Source: Macrocystis pyrifera
Taxonomy: Eukaryota; Sar; Phaeophyceae; Laminariales; Laminariaceae
Assembly: GCA_031763025.1 (NCBI GenBank)
Contig: JASSKH010000021.1
Coordinates: 9,357,358-9,421,357 of the forward strand
Direction: 5' to 3'
DNA length: 64,000 nt
This document shows, in pieces, positions 25,301 through 54,763 of the stretch. The position numbers were made by a program, and so were the translations under genes. Below the pieces are notes generated by a model that was not told the DNA's origin, did no database searches, and saw only the letters and a list, made by a program, of their open reading frames with translations. Every line of letters begins with the position of its first letter. Positions within the stretch are counted from its first letter, which is position 1.

Positions 25301-26598
25301 TGGGTTAGGTAGCTGTTAGAAACTCACATATTTTTCTGGGGCACTGGCCGTACAGATATCGTTCCCGTCCACTCAAGAAGTGTATAGTGTAGAGGCTTCG
25401 AACCATGACGTGAAAACCGTACCGTGGAATATATATATATAGTTTTTTCAGAACTAAATCTCATGTTCGGGCTCGTTGCGTCTCCCATAGTTTTGTTTTT
25501 TTCACGCGAGCGACGAGAGACACTCGCGGCCAACCCGTGGAAACATCTATGAGCGTTGGTTGTACTCGAGAGAAAGTGATACTTAGCAGAAATACTCACT
25601 CTCTAGGCAGCGTGTTGTCGAGTTGATGACTACGCCCGCACTCACCCTTCTCCCGGGCTTTCCTTGATAATTTGCGGGACACTTCAGGTGAGCGCCAACG
25701 TTCTCCTTGGAAGGTCACACATCGGTGTTCACTGGAGGATGGACGGCGTTAACGGAGCGGTGATGGGAGAGACTGGCGCCATTCGACGCTTGCAGCAGGT
25801 GCGTCCGGCAGTGTTCAGGTCGCTGCGGGTTCTTCAACTCGCAGTTGGTCGCATGTTGTTCATTATGTCTTTCGGGCAGGCTGTCCAGCACACAGACGGG
25901 ACGGGAGATTTCCGAGGTCTCCCCTTGATTGTGCAGTTTCGGCATGTTTAAGCTCTTGACATTCCTTTTGAATATATTTATTCGATTATCCCTTCGAAAC
26001 AACCACCGCACCTGCTCAATGTTTGCAATCGCCCACCCCATATTTACCCTTATACCAGGAGCTTCCTGGTCTTGCGGAGGCGCGCGTTCGTGATACCAAG
26101 AAGTGGTTTGATATCCCCGAAGCGACGTACAACTTCCGCCTGTACAGCGGCAAGATGATTGAACTGTACGGCAGGAACCTGTACAGGCTGGATGGCAAGC
26201 TCTGTGAGGGACCCTTCACCGGCGACGACTTCTGTCAGGTTAGCAAGGGTTCCGTCGATGTATACTGCTTGGAGACAGTATGCCAACTTTATCCCCTGTA
26301 CGTGTGTTGCTCTCTGTTCACTACCGGATTGCTGTTGTTGTCGCAATGAAGGTCTTCACGTGTGTAGCAGGTGTTTTCAGCCACTGGGCGGATTCAGTCT
26401 GTGTCTATGACTACTGCTTGCCACATCGAACATGCAGCAATGTCAACCGACGAATATTGTATCATCCTGTCGTCAACCACCGTCTGGCCTGTTTGAACGT
26501 GCCCAACGAATCACCAGGAAATCCAAGAGAACTCTTCCAACCGGTTTGAAGACCTTGTCGAGGAACATGCTACTTTCTCGATCCACGCCAAGATGTGA
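16302..26598 (+). CDS. Vanadium-dependent haloperoxidase B, 14 exons, complete (647 aa)
   Basis: Intact member of the cluster; predicted secreted enzyme using vanadate and hydrogen peroxide to oxidise bromide or iodide. Exons: 16302-16307, 18905-19030, 19934-20098, 20921-21072, 21812-21860, 22076-22169, 22382-22644, 23092-23367, 24162-24269, 24519-24677, 24997-25170, 25688-25798, 26059-26238, 26518-26598. Joined, they give 648 codons including TGA. Residues 1-19 form a signal peptide (core LGFTALLAAF). Residues 45-99 carry the N-terminal NGDE...LPHD block. Predicted vanadate ligands are K377 and R385 (WYAK/WQVHRVLRPE), S452-G453-H454 (HPAYPSGH), and R533 and H539 (GRSHIGVH). W374 and H447 match further active-site residues. 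Spacing from K to R (8) and R to S (67) equals that recalled for the Ascophyllum enzyme. Whether it prefers bromide or iodide cannot be read from the sequence. Confidence 0.92.
17077..17192. mobile_element. Short MITE copy in intron 1 of gene B
   Basis: About 116 bases with inverted ends related to CTATTACGGGGGTCCATAG. The left end is diverged (CTATACGGCGGACC) and the right end reads GGTCCCCCGTAATAG. The interior has the family's AATCTATATATTTACC and TTACTAACAATATTTGGTCC blocks. Confidence 0.7.
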
Positions 26599-29500
26599 AG
26601 CTCTTGACCAGCTCAAGGCGCCTGCTCAGAGTCCGCCGTGGTCTGGTGGAGTATCGACTGGTACCCGGCTTTGCGCATGCAAACTATGCGGTCGTCAGAT
26701 GAGCCATCTGCAACTGAGGTTGTACATTCGAGTTCATGCTGTTACCGCGGACGGACTTTTGCAACTGCGGAATTATATGACGCTAGAGCCGCAGCGTTGC
26801 GTGCTACAACAAGGGTAACTCTTGATTGTCAAAACATGTATGGTGTACGGGACGCCCCGACTTAGGAACAACCCAACGTCGTTGGAAAACTATGTGTGTT
26901 TACCGATTTTCATCTAGTTGGTAGAACTATTCATTGCTTAGCACTTTCATTGTTCTTAACGTTCAGGTTTTTGGGAAATCGGTGGACCTCTTTGGGTGAG
27001 ATGTCTCAGACAAATGAGCTGCATTCTCTACCGTAGCTTGCGGCTCGCGTTAGGTTTTTGCGATTGTCTCGTGAACATTCTTAAGGAGTGAGGTGTTCAT
27101 GGAGTGAGATAGTGAGGTCCTCGCTTGAACAGTAGCAGCAACAGCGATTTCGCATCTAGATATACCGGACGGGTGCGCTTGATTCATCGATCGCAATCTA
27201 TATAGTTCAGTTGCCGACCCGTTGCCCACTGTGGTGGCAATGCACAAGTGGTGGGATTCCCATCGGGTTGCGTGGCGCGGTGCCTGCCATAGTATTCGAA
27301 AGTCTTGTTGTTGTTAGCCTTTGCGTACAGGAGACTGGTTGCTTGTGAAGCTCACACGGTTGGCACGAGTATCCCCGCTAGCGTGTTCCACCGCGCGGGA
27401 GGGTGGCAGTCGCATCCATCCGAGCTCGTTGTAAGCTGACGAACGACAAAACGTTCGTGGATAAGACGAGGTTTACCTCTGTACGCGTTCAGTTGAATCG
27501 TAAATGATGGCATTGTGAAGACGATGACAACCAATAAGAAACCCAGTCCGTTTACGGACTACCTCTCAATCTGATCGGCTTGTATAGAATTCTAATATTC
27601 GTGATTATTGCAACGGCGTACAGTACCTGCTGGCTGAACAGTAGTGCGTGTGTCACGCGGCTTTGCTCTGTTTGCATTCCACCGAGGCCACGGCTGACAG
27701 AAACTCCGTTTTTGATATATATTCGTCCAGCGGTAACTCTTCCACAGCACGATGCCAAGGGCGTGTCCAGACGTGATAAGTCAATATATATACCTTGTAC
27801 ATGACATGCTAACCTGAAATTGCCTTTGACTGGTAGACGGTAGCGAACAAAACGGCGAAACACGACCATATTGGATACGCTATTTCTGCCGTAGGATTGT
27901 ATGTGGAGCACGGTACAGCGGTGTATTGGTCCGTGAGCCCATACAGGGGACTCCCTACGGCCGGTTTGCAGTTTCGTTAAGCCGCTTTAAGGCTAGAACT
28001 AACGAAATAATAAGCTTACGGATACGAAAAGCTCGATGTGGGGGGCGCAAGCCATTGTCGATGACTCCCGGCAAGAGGATTGTCTCTCTCAACCACGCTT
28101 TCCCTAGCACGGCCAAGTGGCGCAGAACACCACGTGTGCAATAATGTATGAAGAACCTTCAAGCACACACTGTGTCGGAGTATACACACAGTGACGACTA
28201 GGAGCCAGCCAGTATGACTGTACCTCTCAAACCTGTTTCACGCTATACCGGAAAATTTCACAGAGCAGAACCGGTAGAACGGTCTATGCGTTTCGGTTCG
28301 TGCCAATGTAGAGCATGCACGTTTGAGCTCACACATATATCACTGACTGGGCTCTCCATAGGGAGGGGGCTCACTTCTAAATTGGATCCAGTGCGTGCTT
28401 CTCAATGGGATTTGTTAGATACAAAGTAGTACGTAGTCCATGGGAGTTGGAATCGGGTTGATCGCAAACATTTCCTCAAAGTCCGTTCGTTGTTGGGCGT
28501 GCTGGGCAGCTGTTCAAGTCAGGAGCCCCATACAGTTTCTTTAGTACTCCTCTTGTATCACATTCTATAATATTCCAGAGCCAATCAAAGACCTTAGAGA
28601 CTCAACGTCCCCACCATGGTCGGCTTATAGAAGCTGCAATTCACTCTCAGACCCCCTGAAACTTTTGATCTTGCAAGAAAGATGCTGCTAGGATGCCGAC
28701 CGGTCCTGGAAAGTGTCTACCTAGACTGGAGTGTGAAATGTAGTTTATTGTGCTAGGTACAGCACCTCAAGCAACAGGGTCTACCACATTGGCTTAGCTG
28801 TACCCCCGTTGACTATCGTTATTCATGTTGGGACGAACGAAGATCCCTACCGACGATGGTCGCGAACGATGTATGTGTCGTAGGTGCCACACGTATCGTA
28901 CCAGGGGTCAATTATCAGACCAAACAAATGCCATGAATGTTTGTTTGGCGCGCAAGCTTCCATCCATGGCGTTTACAATGCCCTCTCAGGCCTCGTCGCA
29001 CTAATGTGACACTATTGGCCCTGAAATACTCTGTAGTACAGTGTATAGCAGCTGTGTTGCAATAGGCCCTCAGCGCTGACAACACTTGTAGTGGGTATCG
29101 TGCGGTCCGAGTAATGGATCCGTGATGAAGTGCGCGTTAAAAAGACAATATTAAATACTACGGAAAACATAGGACATCTCTCTCCCGATCTTTGTATTTG
29201 TTTTTTGCCTTCAATTTTGACTTTCTAGGCAAATATTTTCTACGCATAATACGCACTCGCACTCGGTGCCACCAGACCGCCTGAGCCAGCCGACGCGTTC
29301 AGAGTGTAACCTACGTACGGCCCGCACAGTGGAAGGAGGGCATGTTTGTTCCTGCGCGTCCTTCGTACGCCCAGCTGAGCACTTTAGATACCTTAGTACC
29401 TTAGTGGTCTATGTCATGAACGACTATGACCGTTGCTCGAGAATGGTTTTCCTCCCCTCGCCTATGCGGTATCTACTGCATTTCGGAAAAACAAAATCAT

Positions 29501-30211
29501 GAAAAAGTTAACTTGTCCGTGGTGCTGGCCGGTCGTGGCCGGACTGTATCTCATTGTATCAATTACGTTACCGGGTGGCTTTTCCCCCCCTTTTAAAACC
29601 GCTGCCGAGGTCAAGGCCCCCACATTCAGCACCCGCGTCTGAGAAAGCATTGTCCATGGGGTTATTGAAGAACAGACGCTAAAAGACCGCATGCACTGTC
29701 ACAGCAGCAGCCTGCGGTGCACGGCTTCTCACCGGCGCAACGTCGAGCAGCAGGGCGTGCCATCATAGGATGTCACTAGAAATGCATCATTGGACAGTAC
29801 CGGTGGTACCGCTTCACGAATCACATGGGACGTTTAAGGCAACCGCCCATTAGGTCACACAATCCCAATGGGAAGTCCCGTGGGCCCTGGTTTATGCCGG
29901 CGAAATTAAATTTGGACGCCCGACATGATTTCCAATCGGATGCCAGAATAGACTATGTTGCCGGTGTTTCTGCATGTGTCCCAATATCTCACTCAAGTCT
30001 TTACGAGGCCGCAAGTATTCTTGTATGTGCCCTTTTCTGATGGAAGAGCTCGATTTGGATATTACTCACAGAGCATGTGTGGTTTATTGTATAAATATAC
30101 TCCCTGTCAATTCAGGAGGGTCACACGATACTCATGCACGCAAGTATTCCATGCTGCATATGCGAGACATGTCATATGCCGTTGTAACAGTTCCGTGGGT
30201 TTGGGGAACAC
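26599..30211. other. Intergenic stretch downstream of gene B, nothing recognised
   Basis: Only short unassigned open frames are present. None shows a recognisable motif on either strand, and no haloperoxidase exon fragment was found. The first few hundred bases probably include the 3'-UTR of gene B. Confidence 0.4.
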
Positions 30212-30575
30212 CTAGCAGGTCCAGATAGTGGCGAATAAACCGTTGACCATTTTCATGAACGTGCTAGCAATGTTGTCGCTGAGTTTGCCTCTCACGGAGA
30301 TACTGGCATCGAAGATGTGGACGTCCATGTTTTCCTCCCCGGTCCTGCTGTAGAGCTTGGAAAACTTTAAAAAAAAACGGGATATTTGACGTGTTTACAT
30401 CCTTGATCACCGGGAACTTAGCTCCTAAAGGCGAGATCGTGCTAACCATTGCAACGCCCAGAGAGACGTTCTTCCGCTCTGCCACGGCATGGATGCTGTC
30501 GTTATCAGTGTTGCACGGTGTTGTGGTAGGATTGTTTTTTGATCCGACTAACCAGGGTATCAAACCTCGACACAA
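30212..30575 (-). pseudogene. Unknown coding-like segment with one apparent frameshift
   Basis: One minus-strand frame reads HAVAERKNVSLGVAMVSTIS and then GAKFPVIKDVNTSNIPFF. After the T9 run near 30369-30377 the sense-looking frame continues as KFSKLYSRTGEENMDVHIFD and then KLSDNIASTFMKMVNGLFAT, to a TAG at 30212. One base fewer in the T run would join them. Alternatively an intron ends nearby at CTCTACAG. The family is not recognised. It may be the 3' part of the candidate gene whose islands lie at 30744-33200. Confidence 0.3.
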
Positions 30576-30743
30576 TTGCAGCTGTTGCTAGGCGAGGTTG
30601 ACAAATTGTATATGTGGTGGAGAGCTGTCTCGATAGCCAAACGTATTCAGGAAAGTTGGATATAATATGTCATCGAGATGAACGGTTTCGAATCCGCGGG
30701 CGTCGGGTGGGTGACGGGGAGTTTGCGCGCACTGATATCTAGT

Positions 30744-31000
30744 TTAGAGCGTGTCCAAGATCGACTTGATGACGCCAAACGTTTGTTCCACGTATCCGTT
30801 GTAGTAGTAGCCGCGTTTATCGAAGTGGTGAATGTCACAGGTGATGCTGTAATCGTCGCGCAGTCGCTGGTGTAGTCGTAGAATACGCCGTTGTAGCAGT
30901 CGCAGGTACTCAACTGTTGCTCGTGCAAGAGTAGCTGCCGTTGTGGCAGTGGTACATCTATGGTAGATACGCCGGCGTAACAGTGTCGTCTGTGGTAGTC
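30744..31000 (-). pseudogene. Unknown Tyr/Cys/Gly-rich coding-like segment
   Basis: Three minus-strand frames in succession give related-looking motifs: YHCHNGSYSC, CDCYNGVFYDYTSDC, and finally DIHHFDKRGYYYNGYVEQTF continuing to a TAA at 30744. The repeated x-NG-x-Y pattern across frame changes suggests either a decayed repeat-containing protein or low-complexity coincidence. The family is not recognised. Confidence 0.22.
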
Positions 31001-31233
31001 GACAATCATGCCTGTGTTGCCTATCGGTCCGCTGCTCTCATGCTATCGAGGTGAGCCAGCAAAGAAGCGTAGCAGTATTTACGCAGGGCCACTTCAACGT
31101 CACCCAGGCCCAAATACTAATACTTTCCGACGAGCATGTTTACTATCCGTGGCCGCCGCCGTTCCCTCCGAATTTAGATTGTTTACAAAGCCCGGACCCC
31201 TGATGATAAGAAGCGCCATGGAGTCCTTGAAGC

Positions 31234-31432
31234 TTACAGTACAGGGTCCACGATGCCTTGGGGTAGCTGATTATCAATCGAATGGTTGGCAGCTACGCTG
31301 ATGTACTCGGTGATGACTGTTGACGGCGATTTGATCAACACGCCGCCGATGCTGTCTGAAAACGTTTATGAAATCATGTAGTCGTGGTTGACGTAGAAAA
31401 CATAGAAGTTGCGGTTGTGAAGAAGACCATAC
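31234..31432 (-). pseudogene. Candidate exon of a Cache-like sensor, with an in-frame stop
   Basis: A plausible acceptor (TTGAGCAG) at 31433 opens a minus-strand frame reading YGLLHNRNFYVFYVNHDYMI. An in-frame TAA at 31366-31368 follows, then FSDSIGGVLIKSPSTVITEY and HSIDNQLPQGIVDPVL to a TAA at 31234. Alternation of aromatic and hydrophobic residues with 'FYVNHD' is loosely like the strand of extracellular Cache domains. An intron removing the stop is possible, since TTTTCAG follows it. Family assignment is tentative. Confidence 0.28.
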
Positions 31433-31850
31433 CTGCTCAAGGTTTTCACCGATAAGCGGTGATTGTCCATTCGACGTAGAGTCGAACGCCTGAAGGTGCA
31501 ATGCAGTGTCTGAAGCTTGCAGGAGGTAATGATTAGGACTGGGTAAAGGCGATTAAAGAGGAATGAAGAAATGCTTTTTAGGTGCTGGAGATAATGATGA
31601 AGAACCTCTGGTCGTTGCTGTCTTACACGTGGAACGCGCTGGAACTAAAAGAAGTAATCGATTTCTTCTGTAGGCAATGACCACTAACCCGTAGTCTTTG
31701 GTGGGAATATAACGCGAAACAGGTGTTTAGAAACGATACCCGGTAACTGATACCCTGTGGGGTAAGTGATCACGCAGCCGTAGCCCTAGTGCACGTATCG
31801 CGGCAGTACATGCAGAGCTTAATGACTATGCGGTCTTTTCGGCTACGCCA

Positions 31851-32075
31851 CTATTGGAAGTCAATATCCGAGGCAATTGCTCCAATGACTGATCTCTGGA
31901 TTTTGATTTTCCCGTCCCGCTGAGAAGCCAATTTTGTCATCACCTGTGTAAAGCGCGTGTAGATCTGGTCGTCGAGGGTTCGTAAGAGGACGCATGCACA
32001 CGGGATTGGGGCAAACCTTCCCTCTAGGGCGTTGGACACCCCGGAACGGCCCATATATATAGCGGGCTGTGACAT
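31851..32075 (-). pseudogene. Candidate Cache-domain exon
   Basis: A 74-residue minus-strand frame contains LLRTLDDQIYTRFTQVMTKL and then IQRSVIGAIASDIDFQ. The ending (x-x-VIGAIASDIDF) fits the strand common in extracellular Cache sensors, where a hydrophobic VIGV-type strand leads to D-I. A TAG follows directly, so it is either a terminal segment or lost its donor. Upstream minus-strand islands near 32.5-33.2 kb (for example FKNDRHPLWKRAITA) could belong to the same decayed or multi-exon gene. Confidence 0.33.
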
Positions 32076-33940
32076 GCTCTTCTATTCGCCGCTACGTCCG
32101 CCGAACGTCCTGGTGGCCGACGTAGTCACTATGTTGCTGCCGCCGGCGGAGATTGAATATACGTTTTCGGACTAATTTCTCCGCATCAAAAACGTGGCTT
32201 GCGCTGTGGTATGTTTCTCGCGTGCTCGCGTGAAATCGGACTACAAAATAATTTTGCTTGTGACAGCACCAAAACAGTCGTGTGGTGATTTTGGTGTATA
32301 CGGCGTGAAAGTGTATTGAAACGAGGTCAGACGTTGATGGTACAGAATCCATCGTGTGACGTTTGAAGCACCGAATTTTCTTGCGCGTGGCGGTAGTATC
32401 GTACTCCCAGCTTGCAGCACCGGTGCCGCTGATCCTTGTACTTCCGGTGACGATCCGATAGCCTTGTATGACGGTCCGTCCGCACCTTGAGATGTGCATA
32501 TTTGTCGCAAGACTGGACGTTTGCTGCAATCGTCTCCGGAGTACTGCATGCAGCTGACGGGATTATGTTGCGCGGCGGGATGTTCTCAGCGACGCCGATA
32601 TGTAGCGCTTGATATATAATTCTCTGACGCCAGGTCGACCGCGTACGTGATCTGCAATTGGGGTACTTACCTTTTGACCAGATGGTTTCTCTCTGATGGG
32701 ACTCCTCACCTAAAGAACTACCCAACATCGGTTGTTTTACTCCTATAACCTTCGCATATCTGCAGTAGTAGGGCATGGGATTCCTGATCGAGTGAAATGA
32801 GTATTTTGCTTATTCATAGATATAATGTAAAAGTGAGAAATAAACTTCCTCAATCGAAGAGCCTGAGAAAGTGGTACTGGCACCCCTACCCCAGCCTTCG
32901 TTCGCGTCCAACATATGTCTCCGTAACAAAAGGGCGCCGATTGCCGGATCGGATTGGTAGAGGGGTGTTTGCAATACACACACGCCACGAGGTGCCCCGG
33001 TCGAGGCTCGCCGTTGGAAGCAAGCCGAAAGATAATGCAATCGCTGTTACCTGGGACTCGATGCGAAGACATCTTACCAATTGGGGTCCCGTCACTATTT
33101 GAACGTTCGTGCAGTGATTGCCCGCTTCCATAGGGGGTGACGGTCATTTTTGAAGACGACGCGGGTTGTAAAGTCGGCGAGGTAGCACTCTGGTTTTTGC
33201 TCCCTCGCCGATTTGTGCTTCGATAGGGGTAACACATTCAAGAATGATATTTCGGACCGACCCGGCGGTTCAACCGAACATCGTTGCAATATCATCAGTG
33301 TTGTACGCTACTATAGTACTGGTGGAATAGCTGCAGTAGGCTTCAGCACTGTTTGTCGGGGTGCGCCTTCAGCTTTCTCAAGTCCCCCCACTCTTCTGTT
33401 TTCCTTTGGTAGCGCCGGAATCCGTGCATGTACTGTTTTCCGATCTCGTGTGATCGTTGGATGTCCAAATCTCATCAGCATGTTACTGGATTGTAGTAGT
33501 ACTTCGTACTGCGCAGTACACTGTTGGTTCTTCACTATGGTATATGTGAACTGGTCTGGACACGGTGCCCCTGGGTGTAATATTGCCTCTCAACCAGGAT
33601 ATTTTTCTTCATGACACATTCCTCTAATACCTTCGCCACAAAGCAAGTACCGCAGGGACCAAATCATTATCTAGTGCAGAGTAACAAAAATATCGGTTTT
33701 TTACGAACGCAGACGAGTCGCATGAGTAGTACACGTGTGTGATACCGTGCGGTATCACCAAGTAGTATCCGCGGTCACTACGACCACCCCCACGAACAGC
33801 AGCAACCGTCTGCTGCTAGAGCTAAGGTGGTGGCGATGGAGGTGATAGTCGAGCTGGATTCAAAGCTGGTATTTAGTATCTGGTACCTGTGTCTCTCATC
33901 TCAACACGAGCGATACTCGTTCGATGAGATTTTTTCAGGA

Positions 33941-34048
33941 CTATTACGGAGGTCCATAGTAAATATGGCCTATGGTATACATAAAAACCTATATATTTGA
34001 CAATTTTTACTAACAATATTTGGTCCTATTTACTATGGTCCCCGGTAG
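33941..34048. mobile_element. Short MITE copy, 108 bp
   Basis: It starts CTATTACGGAGGTCCATAGT and ends ACTATGGTCCCCGGTAG. The flanks TCAGGA and TCAGAA may be a decayed target duplication. Confidence 0.75.
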
Positions 34049-34216
34049 TCAGAACCTTGACCAAGATAATACATTTATATTATAAGCATATCTAAAACTA
34101 AGATGAGTGCTTTGGCGATGATCGTATTTGATAAAAGGCTAAAAACCAGTATTCAAGGCACATTTCACGACTTTCGACCCCCTTGTCGTGAAACACACAC
34201 TGCAGTCATCAATCAA

Positions 34217-34327
34217 CTATTACGGGGGTCCATAGTTAACGGGACCAATTTTTGTCAGTAAAAATAGGTAAATATATAGGTTTTAATGAATACCATAGGT
34301 CCTGTTAACTATGAACCCCCGTAATAG
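34217..34327. mobile_element. Short MITE copy, 111 bp, opposite orientation
   Basis: It starts CTATTACGGGGGTCCATAGT and ends GAACCCCCGTAATAG. The interior is inverted relative to the neighbouring copy at 33941, only 170 bases away. Confidence 0.78.
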
Positions 34328-37293
34328 TATACGAGCCTTGTGACCGCGGAGTGCGATTCGTCGCCGAACTTACCGAGCAGGACCACCAGATTTGTTGGGA
34401 GGCGGCAGGTGACATGTATGAAGCCAAGGCCGCGAGCGTGTGCCCGTGACCTTTGGAAGCTTGTATTTTTCCTTGACGATTAATGCAAACACGGTCAAAC
34501 AAGAACATGGTCGAAAACCCGAGGTGATTTAATCGAGGTGAACAAACGACAGAACTTTGTTCTGGCTGAAACTGAGACTAAAGCCCTAAAGGATTTAGCA
34601 ACTATGGGGGCGACGGTGATGCATCTGGTGAAGGTGAAGGCGCAAGAGGGAGGCTGCGCAGCAATGAGGATATCGGCGAAAAGTATTTTGCGGGTGAAGT
34701 TTCCTCCCTAGCCAGAGCAATTCAATCCAACGGTGACTTGATTACGGATATACGACCAAGGCGATGGCCTTGTCGCCTCGCCTTGTCGCCTCGAAGATTA
34801 TACCACAGGGAACAATCATTGATTGGTTTTAGAGGAAATGGCGGAACGATCCACGTTTTAGGCAAACACTGCTAGAAAAAAACTTCTGGATCAAACCCAA
34901 TTATGCAGTCATTTCATAAACGCCTACGAGGTGAAAACATTGCGGTAGTATGAGTAGGGGAAAGCAGTATATACGGAAAGGGAAACACAGTGCCCTCTAC
35001 AAGCCCTTCAGCTTACCGTGTTGTTGAACCTTGGTCCTAACGGATTGCCACCGAAAACAGCACTAGATCATTAAACAATGCCCTAAATATCCCACCCTCA
35101 CCGAACAATTATGTTGGGACACGCAAGGAAATACCTATCCTCAGGCGAATTTCGAAGCCCATTTACCCGGCGAGTGGGAGAGTTCAAGAGCCGAGCGATG
35201 CATCCCATCAAATATCTCCAGGAGATATTTCCAAAGTCAACATCTTCGTGGTGTGTGCCCCCACTTGTTTCGGAGGAATTCGGAGTCGAAATTCGCATTT
35301 CGGAGTTGCACGGTACCGATAAGGGAATGGTTAAGGTGTTACCGTGCAGCACGGACAAACACGTACTCTGATGATATCGGTTTGACCTTAGCAAATGACA
35401 TCATTGGGGCTGCGTTTTTAGAGGCTAGTATACCCCCGGCGACAAGAGATTTTGCACGAGAGCCCCATCGCTGGGATGTGTGATCACTATGGGGTGTGAA
35501 AACGTGGGGTATGCTAACGGGACGACTGTTGCTCACGAGAGCGAACAGAGTTGTCCATACGAGGGGCGGTGTCATGACCAGGGGGTGTTCCAGCTGCATC
35601 TAAAATTGTTATGAAGTTCGAACAGACCCTGTCGAAGTGCACGGGGTGAGATAGCAAGGGGGTTAGGGTTAGGGATAGTATCAATAAGAGGTTACGGCGT
35701 GTAACCAAGATGTGTACTGAGGAATGATGGTTTTCGGTTCGAATCACATTTGTTTTTCATTCCCACGTAATTGCCAGTTATCATAAATCCCACGTTCATA
35801 CCGGTAAAGGGCAACTCATAATCTTGGAGAAGAGCCACCGGCACCGAAACTACGTTGGATGACCCTGAAAATATTGCACCCCAGAGGCCTAGTCCCTTTG
35901 AAAAACGGGACTCCTGACATATTGAGATGTAAAATCTTTATAGCTAGCCCACAACTGTCCATAAGCACAATATTATACCAGGTATACCTTTACCGCATAC
36001 CGTTTTCGTACCAGTGCACGATGGATTGTGACGACACCGATAAATTCCGTTACTGGCCACAAACGTACCATGCCGTGCATACCCGTGGCGGTTACCGGTA
36101 AAAAACGGAAGAAGGAAACTATTATCACCTTTGATTCACTATCACCTTCTATTCAGGCTGACACCGGTATCTATACCGGTGATTTGCGCGTTATGGACGA
36201 ATGATGTCTACGGGATGTGATTCATTGGGGTTGAAAATGTTTTCAGGCAGACGTCCGAAATGTGTCTGGTCTTCCACATACTCCCAGTGAAAATGTGACG
36301 ATCGTAAAACGTTTCGAACAACATGCCACCGGTTGTGCTTGTGTAGGGGGGGGCGATTAATCAAGGGGTGTGTGCTCTCATCGGTATCTTGCAGGTTGTA
36401 CTTCATACCGGGTATATACCGTTATGCAGTATATGAAGTAGAATCCTGTATAATTTGAAATACGGAATATTTGCACGATATCTGCTCGTTGAGCTTCTAA
36501 GGGCATTGTACCCCTCGGTCACCCTACGTACACTTGAAAAAATATACAGGTGGACAGGGCAACATATATAAAAATATATAATCAGATGGCTACATCTATC
36601 GATAAGTACTAGTGTACGGTACTCGCAAGGAAAACGCAGTGACAACTGCTGTTATCTCGGATTGGTGTGTATACTACCACAACGCTTGTCGAACGAGAAT
36701 CGAGTTTAATACGATACGGACAAAAACAAAAAAGTTATTTGATGCGACTAACTTGATCGGTATGGTACCTTGTATATATACATCGAAACGATCGTTCAGT
36801 ATCTGCATACGAAACACGGGCCGTAGGGGATGCCAGGGCGAGGAGGGCAGGTCTTGCTGGGTACGATACATCACAATATGACGTTTCGATGCTACGAAAA
36901 ATTGGATACGATGCCCGACACTACGAATTTTATGTTCTTCACAAGAGTACGCCTCAGGTCGTATGAATATGTACTCTTCTTGTGATCTGAATTTATCAAT
37001 TTTATTTATTACTTGCCTAACAATAAAATGCTGCAGGCTATTATTCCATAACGATACTTACAATAGAAGCAGCAGCGGCAGACGTTTGTCTCCTGTTCGT
37101 CTCCTGAAAGCGCCAAGGGAAAATTCAAGGAACGTTCTACCCTTAAGACATCGGGCTTGTGAAACGGCTTCTGCTGTTTTGGAGCAATAGAGACAACGAG
37201 TTGACTGTCCCCCTCACGTTACCACTCCCTGATCGACCAGCTCTGAAGACTTCTTCTAGAGTGCCTCTCTTCGTTTCCTGTGTCCAACTCCTC
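34328..37293. other. Intergenic stretch upstream of gene C, little recognised
   Basis: There is no gene I can support. Open frames on both strands at 35098-35394 are mutually exclusive and unrecognised. A short telomere-like GGTTAGGGTTAGGG lies at 35661-35674. The last few hundred bases should contain the promoter and 5'-UTR of gene C. Confidence 0.4.

Positions 37294-54763
<17,470 letters not shown>

Noticed and set aside
35661-35674. GGTTAGGGTTAGGG as an interstitial telomere
   Set aside because: Two units are too few to separate from chance, and nothing nearby suggests a chromosome end or fusion.
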